DNA from: Myxococcales bacterium FL481 | GTDB taxonomy: Bacteria > Myxococcota_A > Polyangia > Nannocystales > Nannocystaceae | Assembly: GCA_006508105.1 (NCBI GenBank) | Contig: QKPP01000147.1 | Location: 1-46,596, forward strand | DNA: 46,596 bases | Direction of reading: 5' to 3' | Part shown: piece after piece, positions 1-7,823 of the stretch | Position numbering within the stretch: the first letter of the stretch is position 1 | Layout: the number at the start of each line of letters is the position of its first letter | The notes under the pieces: model-generated | The model's input: only the letters and a program-made list of their open reading frames with translations | Told to the model about the DNA's origin: nothing | Database searches by the model: none | Made by a program: the position numbers and the translations under genes

Positions 1-88
1 CTGATTGCTAACCTTGACGAGCTCGTTGGCTCGCCGGGCTCGAATCAAGTTTCTAGAGCAAATCGAGAAGCCTTGTCGCTGAATTGCA

Positions 89-118
89 AGAGGGCGCCGC
101 TCAAAGAGGGCGCCCTCT
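89..118 (-). terminator. 10-bp inverted repeat downstream of the histone gene
   Basis: A perfect 10-bp inverted repeat (AGAGGGCGCC at 89-98, GGCGCCCTCT at 109-118) closes a 10-nt loop. It lies about 25 nt past the stop codon of the histone-fold gene on the minus strand, where a terminator would be expected. No T-tract follows on either strand, so classical Rho-independent termination is doubtful. It could instead stabilise the 3' end of the message. Confidence 0.35.
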
Positions 119-141
119 GCTGCACTTGGAACCGACCGGGT

Positions 142-345
142 TTAGAGGTCGTGCGGGCGAACAGTACCGCGTTTGTTCGAGCCAGCCCGCTCGATGGCGG
201 CTTCGAGGACGTCATGGACTTTCTCGGAGACCGCGGCGATCAGTTCGCCGTCGCTGCGAAGCCCGGCGTTGCGAATGACGTCTTTGATCTTCGATCCGAC
301 GACGACGATCTCGCGCTCTTTTTTTGCCTTCTTTTTCTTTGCCAT
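142..345 (-). CDS. Small bacterial histone-fold DNA-binding protein
   Basis: The product is 67 residues. It opens with a Lys-rich tail (six Lys among residues 3-9), then a short strand or helix around IVVVGSKIKDVI, a long central amphipathic helix (about residues 33-54, DGELIAAVSEKVHDVLEAAI) and ends in RGTVRPHDL. This is the layout of single-histone bacterial proteins: in the histone fold the loop-2 Arg and the Asp seven residues later form the 'RD clamp', seen here as R59 and D66. Family members bind and compact DNA; Bd0055 of Bdellovibrio is the studied example. The ATG at 345 has AGGAAA (353-358) seven bases upstream, a good ribosome binding site. The third helix is almost absent because the protein ends one residue after the clamp Asp. 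The fold is inferred from motif spacing, not from a search. Confidence 0.75.
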   Translation of the reverse strand: MAKKKKAKKEREIVVVGSKIKDVIRNAGLRSDGELIAAVSEKVHDVLEAAIERAGSNKRGTVRPHDL

Positions 346-663
346 GTTTGAATTTCCTGGGTTGCGAAGCAGGTTGCGTGCAAATCCGTTCGAAGCCGAG
401 TCTTGCCATCTGAACGTGGCGGGCGTTGAAGCTGCGAACGTTTGCGGTCATTTTAGGCGAGTCGGATCCGGAGACAACTCGGAAATCGCCGTTTTGGGCG
501 AAAATTCGGCATCTGGCGAGCAATTCTATCTTAGACCGACGAAAAACCGAGAAATTCACAAGAATTCTGGGGTTTTCGGAGCGTAAGATCGAATGCGCCC
601 GTGGCCGTCGGAGCGACCGGTGTCGACGTCCCAACTTGGCGTGGTCTGTCGTGCGGCGTGTGA
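346..663. other. Intergenic region upstream of the histone gene
   Basis: No convincing gene is seen in these 318 bases. The stretch 480-585 is markedly more AT-rich than its surroundings. On the minus strand it contains a TAGAAT hexamer (523-528) that could be a -10 element for the histone gene. I cannot pair it with a good -35 box at normal spacing, so the promoter is only suggested. Confidence 0.3.
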
Positions 664-2400
664 CTAGCTCCGGCGCGCTTCCATCCAACGATCGTTGCAC
701 CGGGCGGCTCGCTCCGCCGCGACGCCCTCGTGGTTGATCGAGTAGCGACCACGGAACTGACCTCGACGGATCATCTCGACGGCCTCCACAAGCCGTTCTA
801 CGTCGAATTCTTCGTTGTACAGCCCAAACGAGGCTCGAACCGCCCCAGGGGTGTGGTTGGGCTCCGGGGTCGCACCGCCTTGAGTGGCAAGGATTCTTGC
901 CATGTAAGGATGGGCGCAAAACCGGCCGTTACGGCAGGCGATCCCTCGCTCCTCGCTGAGGATCGCGGCGACCAACATGTCCGAGATCCCCTCGATGTTA
1001 AAGGACAGCACTCCAAGCCGGGCCTCGGGATCGGTTGGCCCGTAGATCGTCACCCCGTCTAGCGCGGAGAGTCGCGTCATTGCCGCGCGCGTGAGCTCGA
1101 CCTCATGTTGGCGAACCCGGTCCATGCCGATGGTGTCTAGGAACTCGAGTGCGCTGGCCAAGGCGATCACGCCGCCCACGTTCGGCGTGCCACCTTGATG
1201 ACGATCGGGGGTGCCGACCCACTGCACGTCCGAGGCAGTCACTTCGACGGCCGTCCCTCCACCTGGGATGTAAGGCGGGGCGGCGTCGAAGACATCGCGT
1301 GGGCCGTGGAGAAAGGCGGCGCCAAACGGAGCGTAGGCTTTGTGTCCGGCTGCGGCGAGAAAGTCGAGGTGCCCTGGATCCGTCGTCGGTCGCACGTCGA
1401 TGGGGTAGTGGGCGAGCAGTTGCGCCGCATCCACGAGGATCTTTGCTCCATGGCGGTGAGCAAGCTCCGCGACACGGTGGATGTCCGGCATCCAGCCGGT
1501 CACGTTGCTCGCACCCGACACGGCGACGAGCTTGACGCGATGTTGCTTCAGCAGTGTCTCGATATGATCCACGTCGAGGCTGCCATCGTTGAGCACACCG
1601 GCTCGCAAGACGTCGCCGCGCCGGCGATGGGGCAGGTCGTTGGAGTGGTGTTCGAGATCGGTGACGATGGTCGCGCCCTCGACGGGTTGCATCACCGCGG
1701 CACACAAGTCGATGGCCTGGGTGGTGTTCCCGGTGAAGACGACCGCCGAGTGCTCGAGATCGGCGCGGATGAACGCCGCGACGACGCTGTAGCAGCGATC
1801 GAAGTCGTGGGTTGCCGCGCGTGACAGTCGGTGAGCGCCACGATGGATGTTGGCGTAGTCGTGGGCGATAAATCGGCTGTACTGCTGGAGCACTCGCGAC
1901 GGCGGATGCGTCGAAGCGGCGTGATCGAGGTACAGCAGTTCGACTTCGCGGCCCGAGAGCACCGGCACAAGGCGACGAACGATGGGAAAATCCGCCCGGA
2001 TCGCGGCCCAGCTCATCGGCGAGTCGCTTGTCGGGCGCCGTTCGGGGACCGCGACGAGACCGTTGCCGGCGGTTTGCCACGCTTTGAGGCCGCCCCGAAG
2101 TGAGGCGACGTTGCTCGCGCTGCCATCGAGCAACTCGGCCGCGCACATTCGTGATCGACGCCCGCTGTTGCACACCAGGCACACCAGCTTGCTGCTGTCG
2201 GTGACGACTTCGTCGAAACAATCGACGAGATCGTCGGCCGGGACGTGGAAGGCTCCGGCCATGGTCCCGCCCGCGACCTCAAAACCCTCGCGGATATCGA
2301 TGAGGACGACGGTGTCCGCGAGTTTTGGGAGCTCGTCAACTTGGACCTCTCGGACCCGTTGACGGAGCGATTCACCGGGAACGACATCGACTGGTTCCAT
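664..2400 (-). CDS. Rhodanese domain fused to SufS-like cysteine desulfurase
   Basis: The product is a 578-residue two-domain protein. Residues ~10-115 form a rhodanese domain with the active-site loop C77NSGRRS. Residues ~130-575 form a class V, group II (SufS/CsdA-type) PLP aminotransferase: HHS at 251-253 near the cofactor, K354 in the AGHKAY motif as the Schiff-base lysine, and C495 in NGRFCAHP at the position of the persulfide-bearing Cys. A desulfurase takes sulfur from cysteine as an enzyme persulfide, and a rhodanese can accept and pass on such a persulfide, so the fusion probably hands sulfur from C495 to C77 within one chain. Reading continues open upstream to 2661, but that extension is low-complexity Arg/Pro/Ser, so I chose the ATG at 2400. 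No suf scaffold genes are adjacent. Confidence 0.85.
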   Translation of the reverse strand: MEPVDVVPGESLRQRVREVQVDELPKLADTVVLIDIREGFEVAGGTMAGAFHVPADDLVDCFDEVVTDSSKLVCLVCNSGRRSRMCAAELLDGSASNVASLRGGLKAWQTAGNGLVAVPERRPTSDSPMSWAAIRADFPIVRRLVPVLSGREVELLYLDHAASTHPPSRVLQQYSRFIAHDYANIHRGAHRLSRAATHDFDRCYSVVAAFIRADLEHSAVVFTGNTTQAIDLCAAVMQPVEGATIVTDLEHHSNDLPHRRRGDVLRAGVLNDGSLDVDHIETLLKQHRVKLVAVSGASNVTGWMPDIHRVAELAHRHGAKILVDAAQLLAHYPIDVRPTTDPGHLDFLAAAGHKAYAPFGAAFLHGPRDVFDAAPPYIPGGGTAVEVTASDVQWVGTPDRHQGGTPNVGGVIALASALEFLDTIGMDRVRQHEVELTRAAMTRLSALDGVTIYGPTDPEARLGVLSFNIEGISDMLVAAILSEERGIACRNGRFCAHPYMARILATQGGATPEPNHTPGAVRASFGLYNEEFDVERLVEAVEMIRRGQFRGRYSINHEGVAAERAARCNDRWMEARRS

Positions 2401-2873
2401 ATCGGCAAGATGTAGCGCGTTGGCTTTTGCGCCGCCAAGTGCTGGCGCCGAACGGGGCCCGACCGAAGCGGCCGGGTTCTCGGATGTGCCGACTTCGCCG
2501 GGGGCGGTTGGGGGGCGGTCACCGCGGTGCCGGACGCGTCGAGGCACCGTGGTGCTTCGAGCGGCTCGGCCTGTCGTCGACCGCCCTCGCCCGGGGCTCG
2601 CCCGGGGCTCGTCCACCGAGGGTGGTCCGGGCCCGTCCCGTTCTCGCTGAGGTGAACACAAAGCGACCCCACGACACTAGAAATCTGTGCAGATCTCCCG
2701 AGGGCCCGCCGCTTTCTTGCCCGCCTCCGAGGGCTGCGGTAGGGCCGAGAGAGCCCCCAATGACCGTCGCGGTCGGCTGGTGGCGGGCCGTGGTGAGCAG
2801 TCGCTGCGGTTCGCCATGTGGCCGACGACGTCTCGGCCAAGCCCTTCAGACCGTGTCCGCCCCGCAACGACGA
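2401..2873. other. Divergent intergenic region before ftsQ
   Basis: This region lies between the desulfurase start and the chosen ftsQ start. All frames here look like shadow translations. It contains a perfect two-copy 11-bp direct repeat, CGCCCGGGGCT, at 2588-2609. The segment 2650-2700 is less GC-rich and is the likeliest place for an ftsQ promoter. The true ftsQ start could lie in this region, since the frame is open back to 2325. Confidence 0.3.
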
Positions 2874-3917
2874 ATGCCCACGCGCCGACGATCGCCCCGC
2901 CGCGCTCCGCGGACGAATCGCCGCCGCGACGCGGCAAGCCCGACGACGGAGGCCAGACGTGAGTCTACGCCGAGACGATCCTCACGTCGTCAGTCGCGTG
3001 ATCGCGGTCGCTGGGGACTGGCGCTCGGTCGGGCGGGACGGTTTCTGCTTCGCGTCGGCGCGGTGACCGGGTTGGTTTACGGCGGCCTTGCGGGGGTCCG
3101 CAGCATGCAGGCGTACGCCACCACGTCGCCGCGCTTCGAAGTTCGCGCGCTGATTTACGAACCCACGCCGCATGTGTCTGACGACCGCCTTCGCGAACTG
3201 CTCGCGCTGCCGCCCGGTACCAACTGCTTGTCGCTCGATCTGACCGAGCTCGGAGCGCGGGTGGCCGCGCACCCATGGGTGGCGCGAGCGGTGGTCACTC
3301 GACATCTGCCCGACACGATCGAGGTGAGGATCACGGAGCACGACGCCGCGGCCGCCGTGCTCGCTGGGCGGTTCTACTTGGCGGACGAGTCGGGGCGGTT
3401 GTTCAAAGAGATTGAAAAGGGCGAACGCGGAGACCTGCCGATCGTGACCGGCTTGACGCGCGACGAGCTGCGTGCGGATCGGGTGCGTTTGGAGCAGCGG
3501 GTCGCGTCGGCGCTCGAGATCATCGCGGCCTATCGGGCGAAACGGCGCCCTCGGCTCAGCGAGGTCCATCTCGATACGACCGGCGACGTGACGCTATATA
3601 CCGCGGAGGCGGGCACTCAAATCGAGCTGGGGCGCGGCCAGGTGGCGGAACGGTTAGCGCGTTTCGACGCCCTGCGGGCGGCTCTGGACGACAAAGCGGA
3701 TCGACTGTCGGCGGTGTACGTCGACAGTGTGGCGGCTCCCGGCCGGACTACCCGGGTCGCCGCGCGGTTCATCAGCGAAGCTGATGAACAGGTTTTTATT
3801 GCGGCCCGTTCGGCCCCGGACGCGTTGCCGGAGGTCGCCAACCAGGTGAGCGACGATGCGGGCTCACCGGTCGCCGAGTTGGGCAAGTACAAGCGCCGCA
3901 TCCCTCGATACGAGTAA
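2874..3917 (+). CDS. ftsQ: Cell division protein FtsQ
   Basis: FtsQ is a bitopic inner-membrane protein of the divisome that links FtsBL to the early ring. From the ATG at 2874 the product is 347 residues. It has a very Arg-rich cytoplasmic tail of about 50 residues, one membrane span (FLLRVGAVTGLVYGGLAGV), then a POTRA domain (FEVRALIY through HPWVARAVVTRHLPDTIEVRITEH) and the FtsQ beta domain ending in KYKRRIPRYE. The HPWV...V.R.LPDTI.V.I.EH stretch is diagnostic. The start is uncertain: a GTG at 2853 and other upstream starts are in frame, and none has a clear ribosome binding site. ftsA begins 9 bases downstream, so the two form an operon. Confidence 0.88.
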   Translation: MPTRRRSPRRAPRTNRRRDAASPTTEARRESTPRRSSRRQSRDRGRWGLALGRAGRFLLRVGAVTGLVYGGLAGVRSMQAYATTSPRFEVRALIYEPTPHVSDDRLRELLALPPGTNCLSLDLTELGARVAAHPWVARAVVTRHLPDTIEVRITEHDAAAAVLAGRFYLADESGRLFKEIEKGERGDLPIVTGLTRDELRADRVRLEQRVASALEIIAAYRAKRRPRLSEVHLDTTGDVTLYTAEAGTQIELGRGQVAERLARFDALRAALDDKADRLSAVYVDSVAAPGRTTRVAARFISEADEQVFIAARSAPDALPEVANQVSDDAGSPVAELGKYKRRIPRYE

Positions 3918-3926
3918 CGGAGCACC

Positions 3927-5201
3927 ATGGCTGAGGTCGGAGAAGTTATTGTCGGGCTAGACATCGGTACCACCAAGATCGCCGCCGTGGTGGGGGAGGT
4001 TGGCGAAGAGGGGATCGACATCATCGGCGTGGGCACCAGTCCCTCTGAAGGACTGCGCCAAGGGGTGGTGGTCAATATCGAGGCCACTACCAACAGCATC
4101 TTGGCGGCGGTTCAAGAAGCCGAACAGATGGCGGCGGTGGACGTGCGGTCGGTGTACGTGGGCATTGCGGGGGGCCACATTCAAGGTTTCAACAGCGTGG
4201 GCCAAGTCAGCATGCGCAACCGCGAGGTCACGCCGGACGATGTGGCTCGGGTCATCGCCCAGGCCAAGGCTGTCAACATTCCTCTCGATCGTCGCATCAT
4301 TCACACGCTTCCGCTCGAGTACATCATCGACGGTCAATCGCAGATTCGCGATCCAATCGGGATGAGCGGGGTTCGCATGGAAGCGCGAGCCCATATCATC
4401 ACGGCGTCGGTGGCGAGCGTGCAAAACCTCGTCAAGTGCTGCAATCGCGCCGGACTCGATGTTGTCGATGTGGTCCTCGAGCCGCTCGCGTCGGCGATGT
4501 CGGTGCTGCACCAAGACGAGCGCGATCTGGGGGTGGTGTTGCTCGACATGGGCGGGGGCACGACGGATCTGGCGGTCTACTCCGAGGGGACGAACGTGTT
4601 CACCTCGGTGATCGTCATGGGGGGCCACCGCGTGACGCAAGACATTGCACACGGTCTGCGAACGTCGGTGGCCGAGTCCGAGGCGATCAAGGTCCGCCAC
4701 GGCTGCGCACTGGTCAGCTTGCTGGAAAACGACGAGACCCTCGAGGTCCCCGGCGTCGGACCGCGGCCGCCCCGACCGTTTCAGCGCAAGTTCTTGGCCG
4801 AGATCATCGAGCCACGGGTGGAAGAGATCTTGCTGCTCGCCCATCAAGAGCTGGTGACGAGCGGCTACCTCGAGGTCGCGGCGAGCGGGTTGGTGCTCAC
4901 CGGCGGAGCCAGCCGCATGGACGGGATTTGCGAGATCGCGGAAGACATCTTTCAAATGCCGGCCCGCCGCGGCGCGCCCGTCGTCGGATCCGCGAGTGGG
5001 AGCGACGCATTTGCGCTGACCGACGGCGGATTCGCGTCGGTGGTGCAAGACCCCAAGTACGCCACCGGGGTCGGGTTGGTGCGCTACGGAGCGCAGACCG
5101 AACCGGCCCTGCTCGAAGGGGTGGACGCGGCGAGTTTGGGTCACGACGCTCGCCCCGGCCGCACCCGGCGGTTTCTCGAGCGCGTGCGCGAGATGTTCTA
5201 G
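3927..5201 (+). CDS. ftsA: Cell division ATPase FtsA
   Basis: FtsA is an actin-like protein that anchors FtsZ to the membrane. The product is 424 residues, the usual length. The phosphate-1 motif VGLDIGTTKIA lies at the N-terminus, the 1C subdomain follows (GIAGGHIQGFNS), then phosphate-2 (LDMGGGTTDLAVY) and the adenosine motif (LTGGASRMDG). The C-terminus RTRRFLERVREMF can form the amphipathic membrane-targeting helix typical of FtsA. The ATG at 3927 is preceded by CGGAGC at good spacing. ftsQ lies immediately upstream. ftsZ, which usually follows, is missing here, and murB on the opposite strand ends 12 bases after this gene. Confidence 0.95.
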   Translation: MAEVGEVIVGLDIGTTKIAAVVGEVGEEGIDIIGVGTSPSEGLRQGVVVNIEATTNSILAAVQEAEQMAAVDVRSVYVGIAGGHIQGFNSVGQVSMRNREVTPDDVARVIAQAKAVNIPLDRRIIHTLPLEYIIDGQSQIRDPIGMSGVRMEARAHIITASVASVQNLVKCCNRAGLDVVDVVLEPLASAMSVLHQDERDLGVVLLDMGGGTTDLAVYSEGTNVFTSVIVMGGHRVTQDIAHGLRTSVAESEAIKVRHGCALVSLLENDETLEVPGVGPRPPRPFQRKFLAEIIEPRVEEILLLAHQELVTSGYLEVAASGLVLTGGASRMDGICEIAEDIFQMPARRGAPVVGSASGSDAFALTDGGFASVVQDPKYATGVGLVRYGAQTEPALLEGVDAASLGHDARPGRTRRFLERVREMF

Positions 5202-5216
5202 GCCGGCCGGGGCCTA
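5199..5216. terminator. Hairpin containing both convergent stop codons
   Basis: TAGGCC at 5199-5204 and GGCCTA at 5211-5216 form a 6-bp stem around a six-base GC loop. The 5' arm begins with the ftsA stop codon, and the 3' arm ends with the complement of the murB stop codon. It would form in both transcripts and may help bidirectional termination, although no T-tract follows. It is short, so this is weak evidence. Confidence 0.3.
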
Positions 5217-6203
5217 CGACGATTCGCCGATGACCTTGACTTCAAGTTCGAGTTCGACACCGTGGGTCTCGGCGACGCGGTGTCGGACTTCGTCGATGAG
5301 GCCCAGTAGGTCGCTCGCACGGGCGCGCGGGGTGTGGGTCGGCTCGACGACCAGCCAGTTGGCGTGGACCGGCGAGACCACGGCTCCACCGCGGCGCAAG
5401 CCCTTGAGTCCCGCCGATTCGATGAGGCGGCCGGCGTAGTCCCCCGGTGGGTTTTTGAACGTACTCCCGTTGTTGTGGACGCCGGTCGGCTCTCGCTGTC
5501 GCCGGTGCTGTCGCAGCTGCGAGACATCGGCATCGATGGCGGTCGCGTCTCGCCGGGGAAGCCGCAGCGTGGCGTCAACGACGACTTCTGTGCTCGGAAG
5601 GTCCGACGCGCGGTAGCGAAATCCGCACTCAGCGTGGGCCCGGGTGATCAGCCGGCCTTGTCGGTCGACACTTCGCACGCTCTGCGTGACATCGGTGAAC
5701 TCGCCGAGGTACGTGCCCGCGTTCATGACCATGCCGCCCCCGACACTCCCGGGAACCCCCGCGAGAAACTCGACGCCCCCTAACCCCCAGCGGCGTGCGG
5801 CGGCGAGGAGCCGACCGGTGGAGCACCCGGCTTGGACGTCGATGCGGACGCTGCCCCCGGGAGCATCCACCGTGGCGGACGGCCCGTCGCTGGGTCCGAG
5901 GTCCGAGAATCGTTCGACCGCGTTGAGTCGTCGGAGATTCACAACGACGCCTCGAACACCCCCGTCACGCACGAGCAGGTTGGTGCCCGCTCCCACCTGT
6001 GTCACGGCGATGCTTCGCGCGGCACAGCCGGTCAACAGCGCGACGAGCCCCTCGACGGTGTGAGGCTCCGCCCACACGTCGGCTGGCCCGCCGAGGCGCA
6101 GCGTCGTGTGGCGCGACATCGGCTCGTCGCCGACCAACGTCAGGTCGCCGCGTTCGGCGAGTTCGCCGAGGTGGTCGAGTCGGATCTTGTTCGACTCTTT
6201 CAC
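5214..6203 (-). CDS. murB: UDP-N-acetylenolpyruvoylglucosamine reductase MurB
   Basis: MurB is the flavoenzyme that reduces UDP-GlcNAc-enolpyruvate to UDP-MurNAc with NADPH in the cytoplasm. The product is 329 residues from a GTG at 6203. FAD-binding motifs are visible: GAGTNLLVRDGG, then GVEFLAGVPGSVGGGMVMNAG. The catalytic segment NNGSTFKNP contains the Ser that protonates the intermediate. SPVHANWLV and a Glu-rich C-terminus with the expected late Glu complete the family pattern. The GTG start overlaps the murC stop codon by four bases (GTGA), so the two are translationally coupled. Longer open frames upstream only shadow murC. Confidence 0.93.
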   Translation of the reverse strand: MKESNKIRLDHLGELAERGDLTLVGDEPMSRHTTLRLGGPADVWAEPHTVEGLVALLTGCAARSIAVTQVGAGTNLLVRDGGVRGVVVNLRRLNAVERFSDLGPSDGPSATVDAPGGSVRIDVQAGCSTGRLLAAARRWGLGGVEFLAGVPGSVGGGMVMNAGTYLGEFTDVTQSVRSVDRQGRLITRAHAECGFRYRASDLPSTEVVVDATLRLPRRDATAIDADVSQLRQHRRQREPTGVHNNGSTFKNPPGDYAGRLIESAGLKGLRRGGAVVSPVHANWLVVEPTHTPRARASDLLGLIDEVRHRVAETHGVELELEVKVIGESS

Positions 6204-7600
6204 GACGCCGAACTTTGGCGCTGCTGTAGGCGCGTGACCACTTCGGTGCTCACGCGCGTCACGCTTCCGGCGCCGAGGGCGATGATGACGTCTCCCGGTC
6301 GCGTGTGCTCGACGAGCTCGTCCGTGACGGTGGCGAGGTCCGGAGCCGCCCGCACTCGATCGGCCGAGGTCGCCTCCACCAGAGACGCCGCAACGTGGGC
6401 GTCGTCGATCCCGTCCAGCGGGCGCTCGCCGGCGGGGTAGATCGGGGCGGCGATCACCTCGTTTGCCAGTGCCAAAGCCTGGGCGAACGCCGGCATGTGA
6501 TCCCGGACCCGCGAGTAGCGATGCGGTTGAAAGACGGCGACGATCCGGCGGTTGCCGAACGCCGAACGGGCGGCTTGTAGCGTCGCTGCGATCTCGGTGG
6601 GGTGGTGTCCGTAGTCGTCGATGACCGTGGCGCCGGCCACTTCGCCGCGCAAAGTGAATCGCCGCTGGACGCCGGCAAACTCGGCCATGGCTTCGCGTGC
6701 CGTCTCGAGATCCACTTGCTGTTCGCAGCACAACACGATGGTGGCGAGCGCGTTGAGGACGTTGTGCGCCCCGGGCAGTTGGATACGAAACTCACCCAGG
6801 TCGCGACCGCGCGCCGTGACGCGAAACCGGCTCGAGACGCCTTGATGCACGATATCGTGGGCGCGGTAGTCGGCGTCTTCGCGGCAACCGTAGGTGTGCA
6901 CGCGCTTGGTCAGGCGCGGCGCGATCTCGGCGACGTTTGCGTCGTCGATGCACAGGATCGTCGAGCCATAAAACGGCACCCGATTCGCGAATCCGACGAA
7001 TGCATCCAGCAGCGCGGCGAAACTCCCGTAGTGATCGAGGTGCTCGTGGTCGATGTTCGTGATGATCGCGACGGTGGGGCTCAGGTACGAAAAGCTCCCG
7101 TCGCTCTCGTCCGCCTCGGCGATCATCAGGTCACCCCGGCCGAGGTGCGCGTTGCTGCCGAAACAGTTGACTTTGCCCCCGATGACCGACGTGGGATCGT
7201 GTCCGGCTTCGTGGAGGGTGCTGGCGATGATGCTGGTGGTGGTGGTCTTGCCGTGCGAGCCGGCGACGGCGACGCCTTGCTTGAGGCGCATGAGCTCGCC
7301 GAGCATCTCAGCCCGCGGAATGACCGGAATGTGAGCGGCGCGGGCCGCCACGACCTCGGGGTTGTCGCCCCTGACGGCGCTGGAGGTCACCACCACGTCG
7401 GCGTCGCCGACCCACGCGGCGTCGTGGCCTTGGTGGACCTTCGCGCCCAACTGTCGCAGGCGGCGAGTCGTGTCGGTATCGGCGAGATCGGTACCGGTCA
7501 CTCGATAGCCCAGGTTCACCAGCACTTCGGCGATGCCGCTCATGCCGATGCCGCCGATGCCGACGAAATGGATATGGGTGTCGCGTTTACGAAAGATCAT
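6200..7600 (-). CDS. murC: UDP-N-acetylmuramate--L-alanine ligase MurC
   Basis: MurC is the ATP-dependent cytoplasmic ligase that adds L-Ala to UDP-MurNAc. The product is 466 residues. The N-terminal Rossmann motif HFVGIGGIGMSGIAEVL binds the UDP sugar. The P-loop GSHGKTTTTS, the metal and ATP segment EADESDGSF and the central INIDHEH-like segment TNIDHEHLDHYG follow. The C-terminal domain has DDYGHHPTEI and the FQPHRYSR motif. I chose the ATG at 7600; the upstream extension is low complexity. It is coupled to murB by a four-base overlap. In many bacteria these genes lie upstream of and collinear with ftsQA, whereas here they face them. Confidence 0.95.
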   Translation of the reverse strand: MIFRKRDTHIHFVGIGGIGMSGIAEVLVNLGYRVTGTDLADTDTTRRLRQLGAKVHQGHDAAWVGDADVVVTSSAVRGDNPEVVAARAAHIPVIPRAEMLGELMRLKQGVAVAGSHGKTTTTSIIASTLHEAGHDPTSVIGGKVNCFGSNAHLGRGDLMIAEADESDGSFSYLSPTVAIITNIDHEHLDHYGSFAALLDAFVGFANRVPFYGSTILCIDDANVAEIAPRLTKRVHTYGCREDADYRAHDIVHQGVSSRFRVTARGRDLGEFRIQLPGAHNVLNALATIVLCCEQQVDLETAREAMAEFAGVQRRFTLRGEVAGATVIDDYGHHPTEIAATLQAARSAFGNRRIVAVFQPHRYSRVRDHMPAFAQALALANEVIAAPIYPAGERPLDGIDDAHVAASLVEATSADRVRAAPDLATVTDELVEHTRPGDVIIALGAGSVTRVSTEVVTRLQQRQSSAS

Positions 7601-7823
7601 GTGGCGGCGGGAGGGGGAGCATACTGGCTCCGCTGGGGTTGGCAGCAGTCTCGAGGCGGGGTTGCGTCTAGCGCGCGAACGGTTGTCGCCCATCTCGACG
7701 CGACGGAGCGACGTCCGTCCTGACGCGATCGCCCCGGGGGTGACTTCCCGCGCGCGGATGATCGGCGGGATTGACGAGAACCACGACCACCGCGGGCCGC
7801 AGATCGCCTACAACCGATCCAGG

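Noticed and set aside
3957..5144. 395-residue open frame on the minus strand opposite ftsA
   Set aside because: It is fully antisense to a clear ftsA, has His/Arg-rich composition and no domain; long antisense frames are expected at this GC content.
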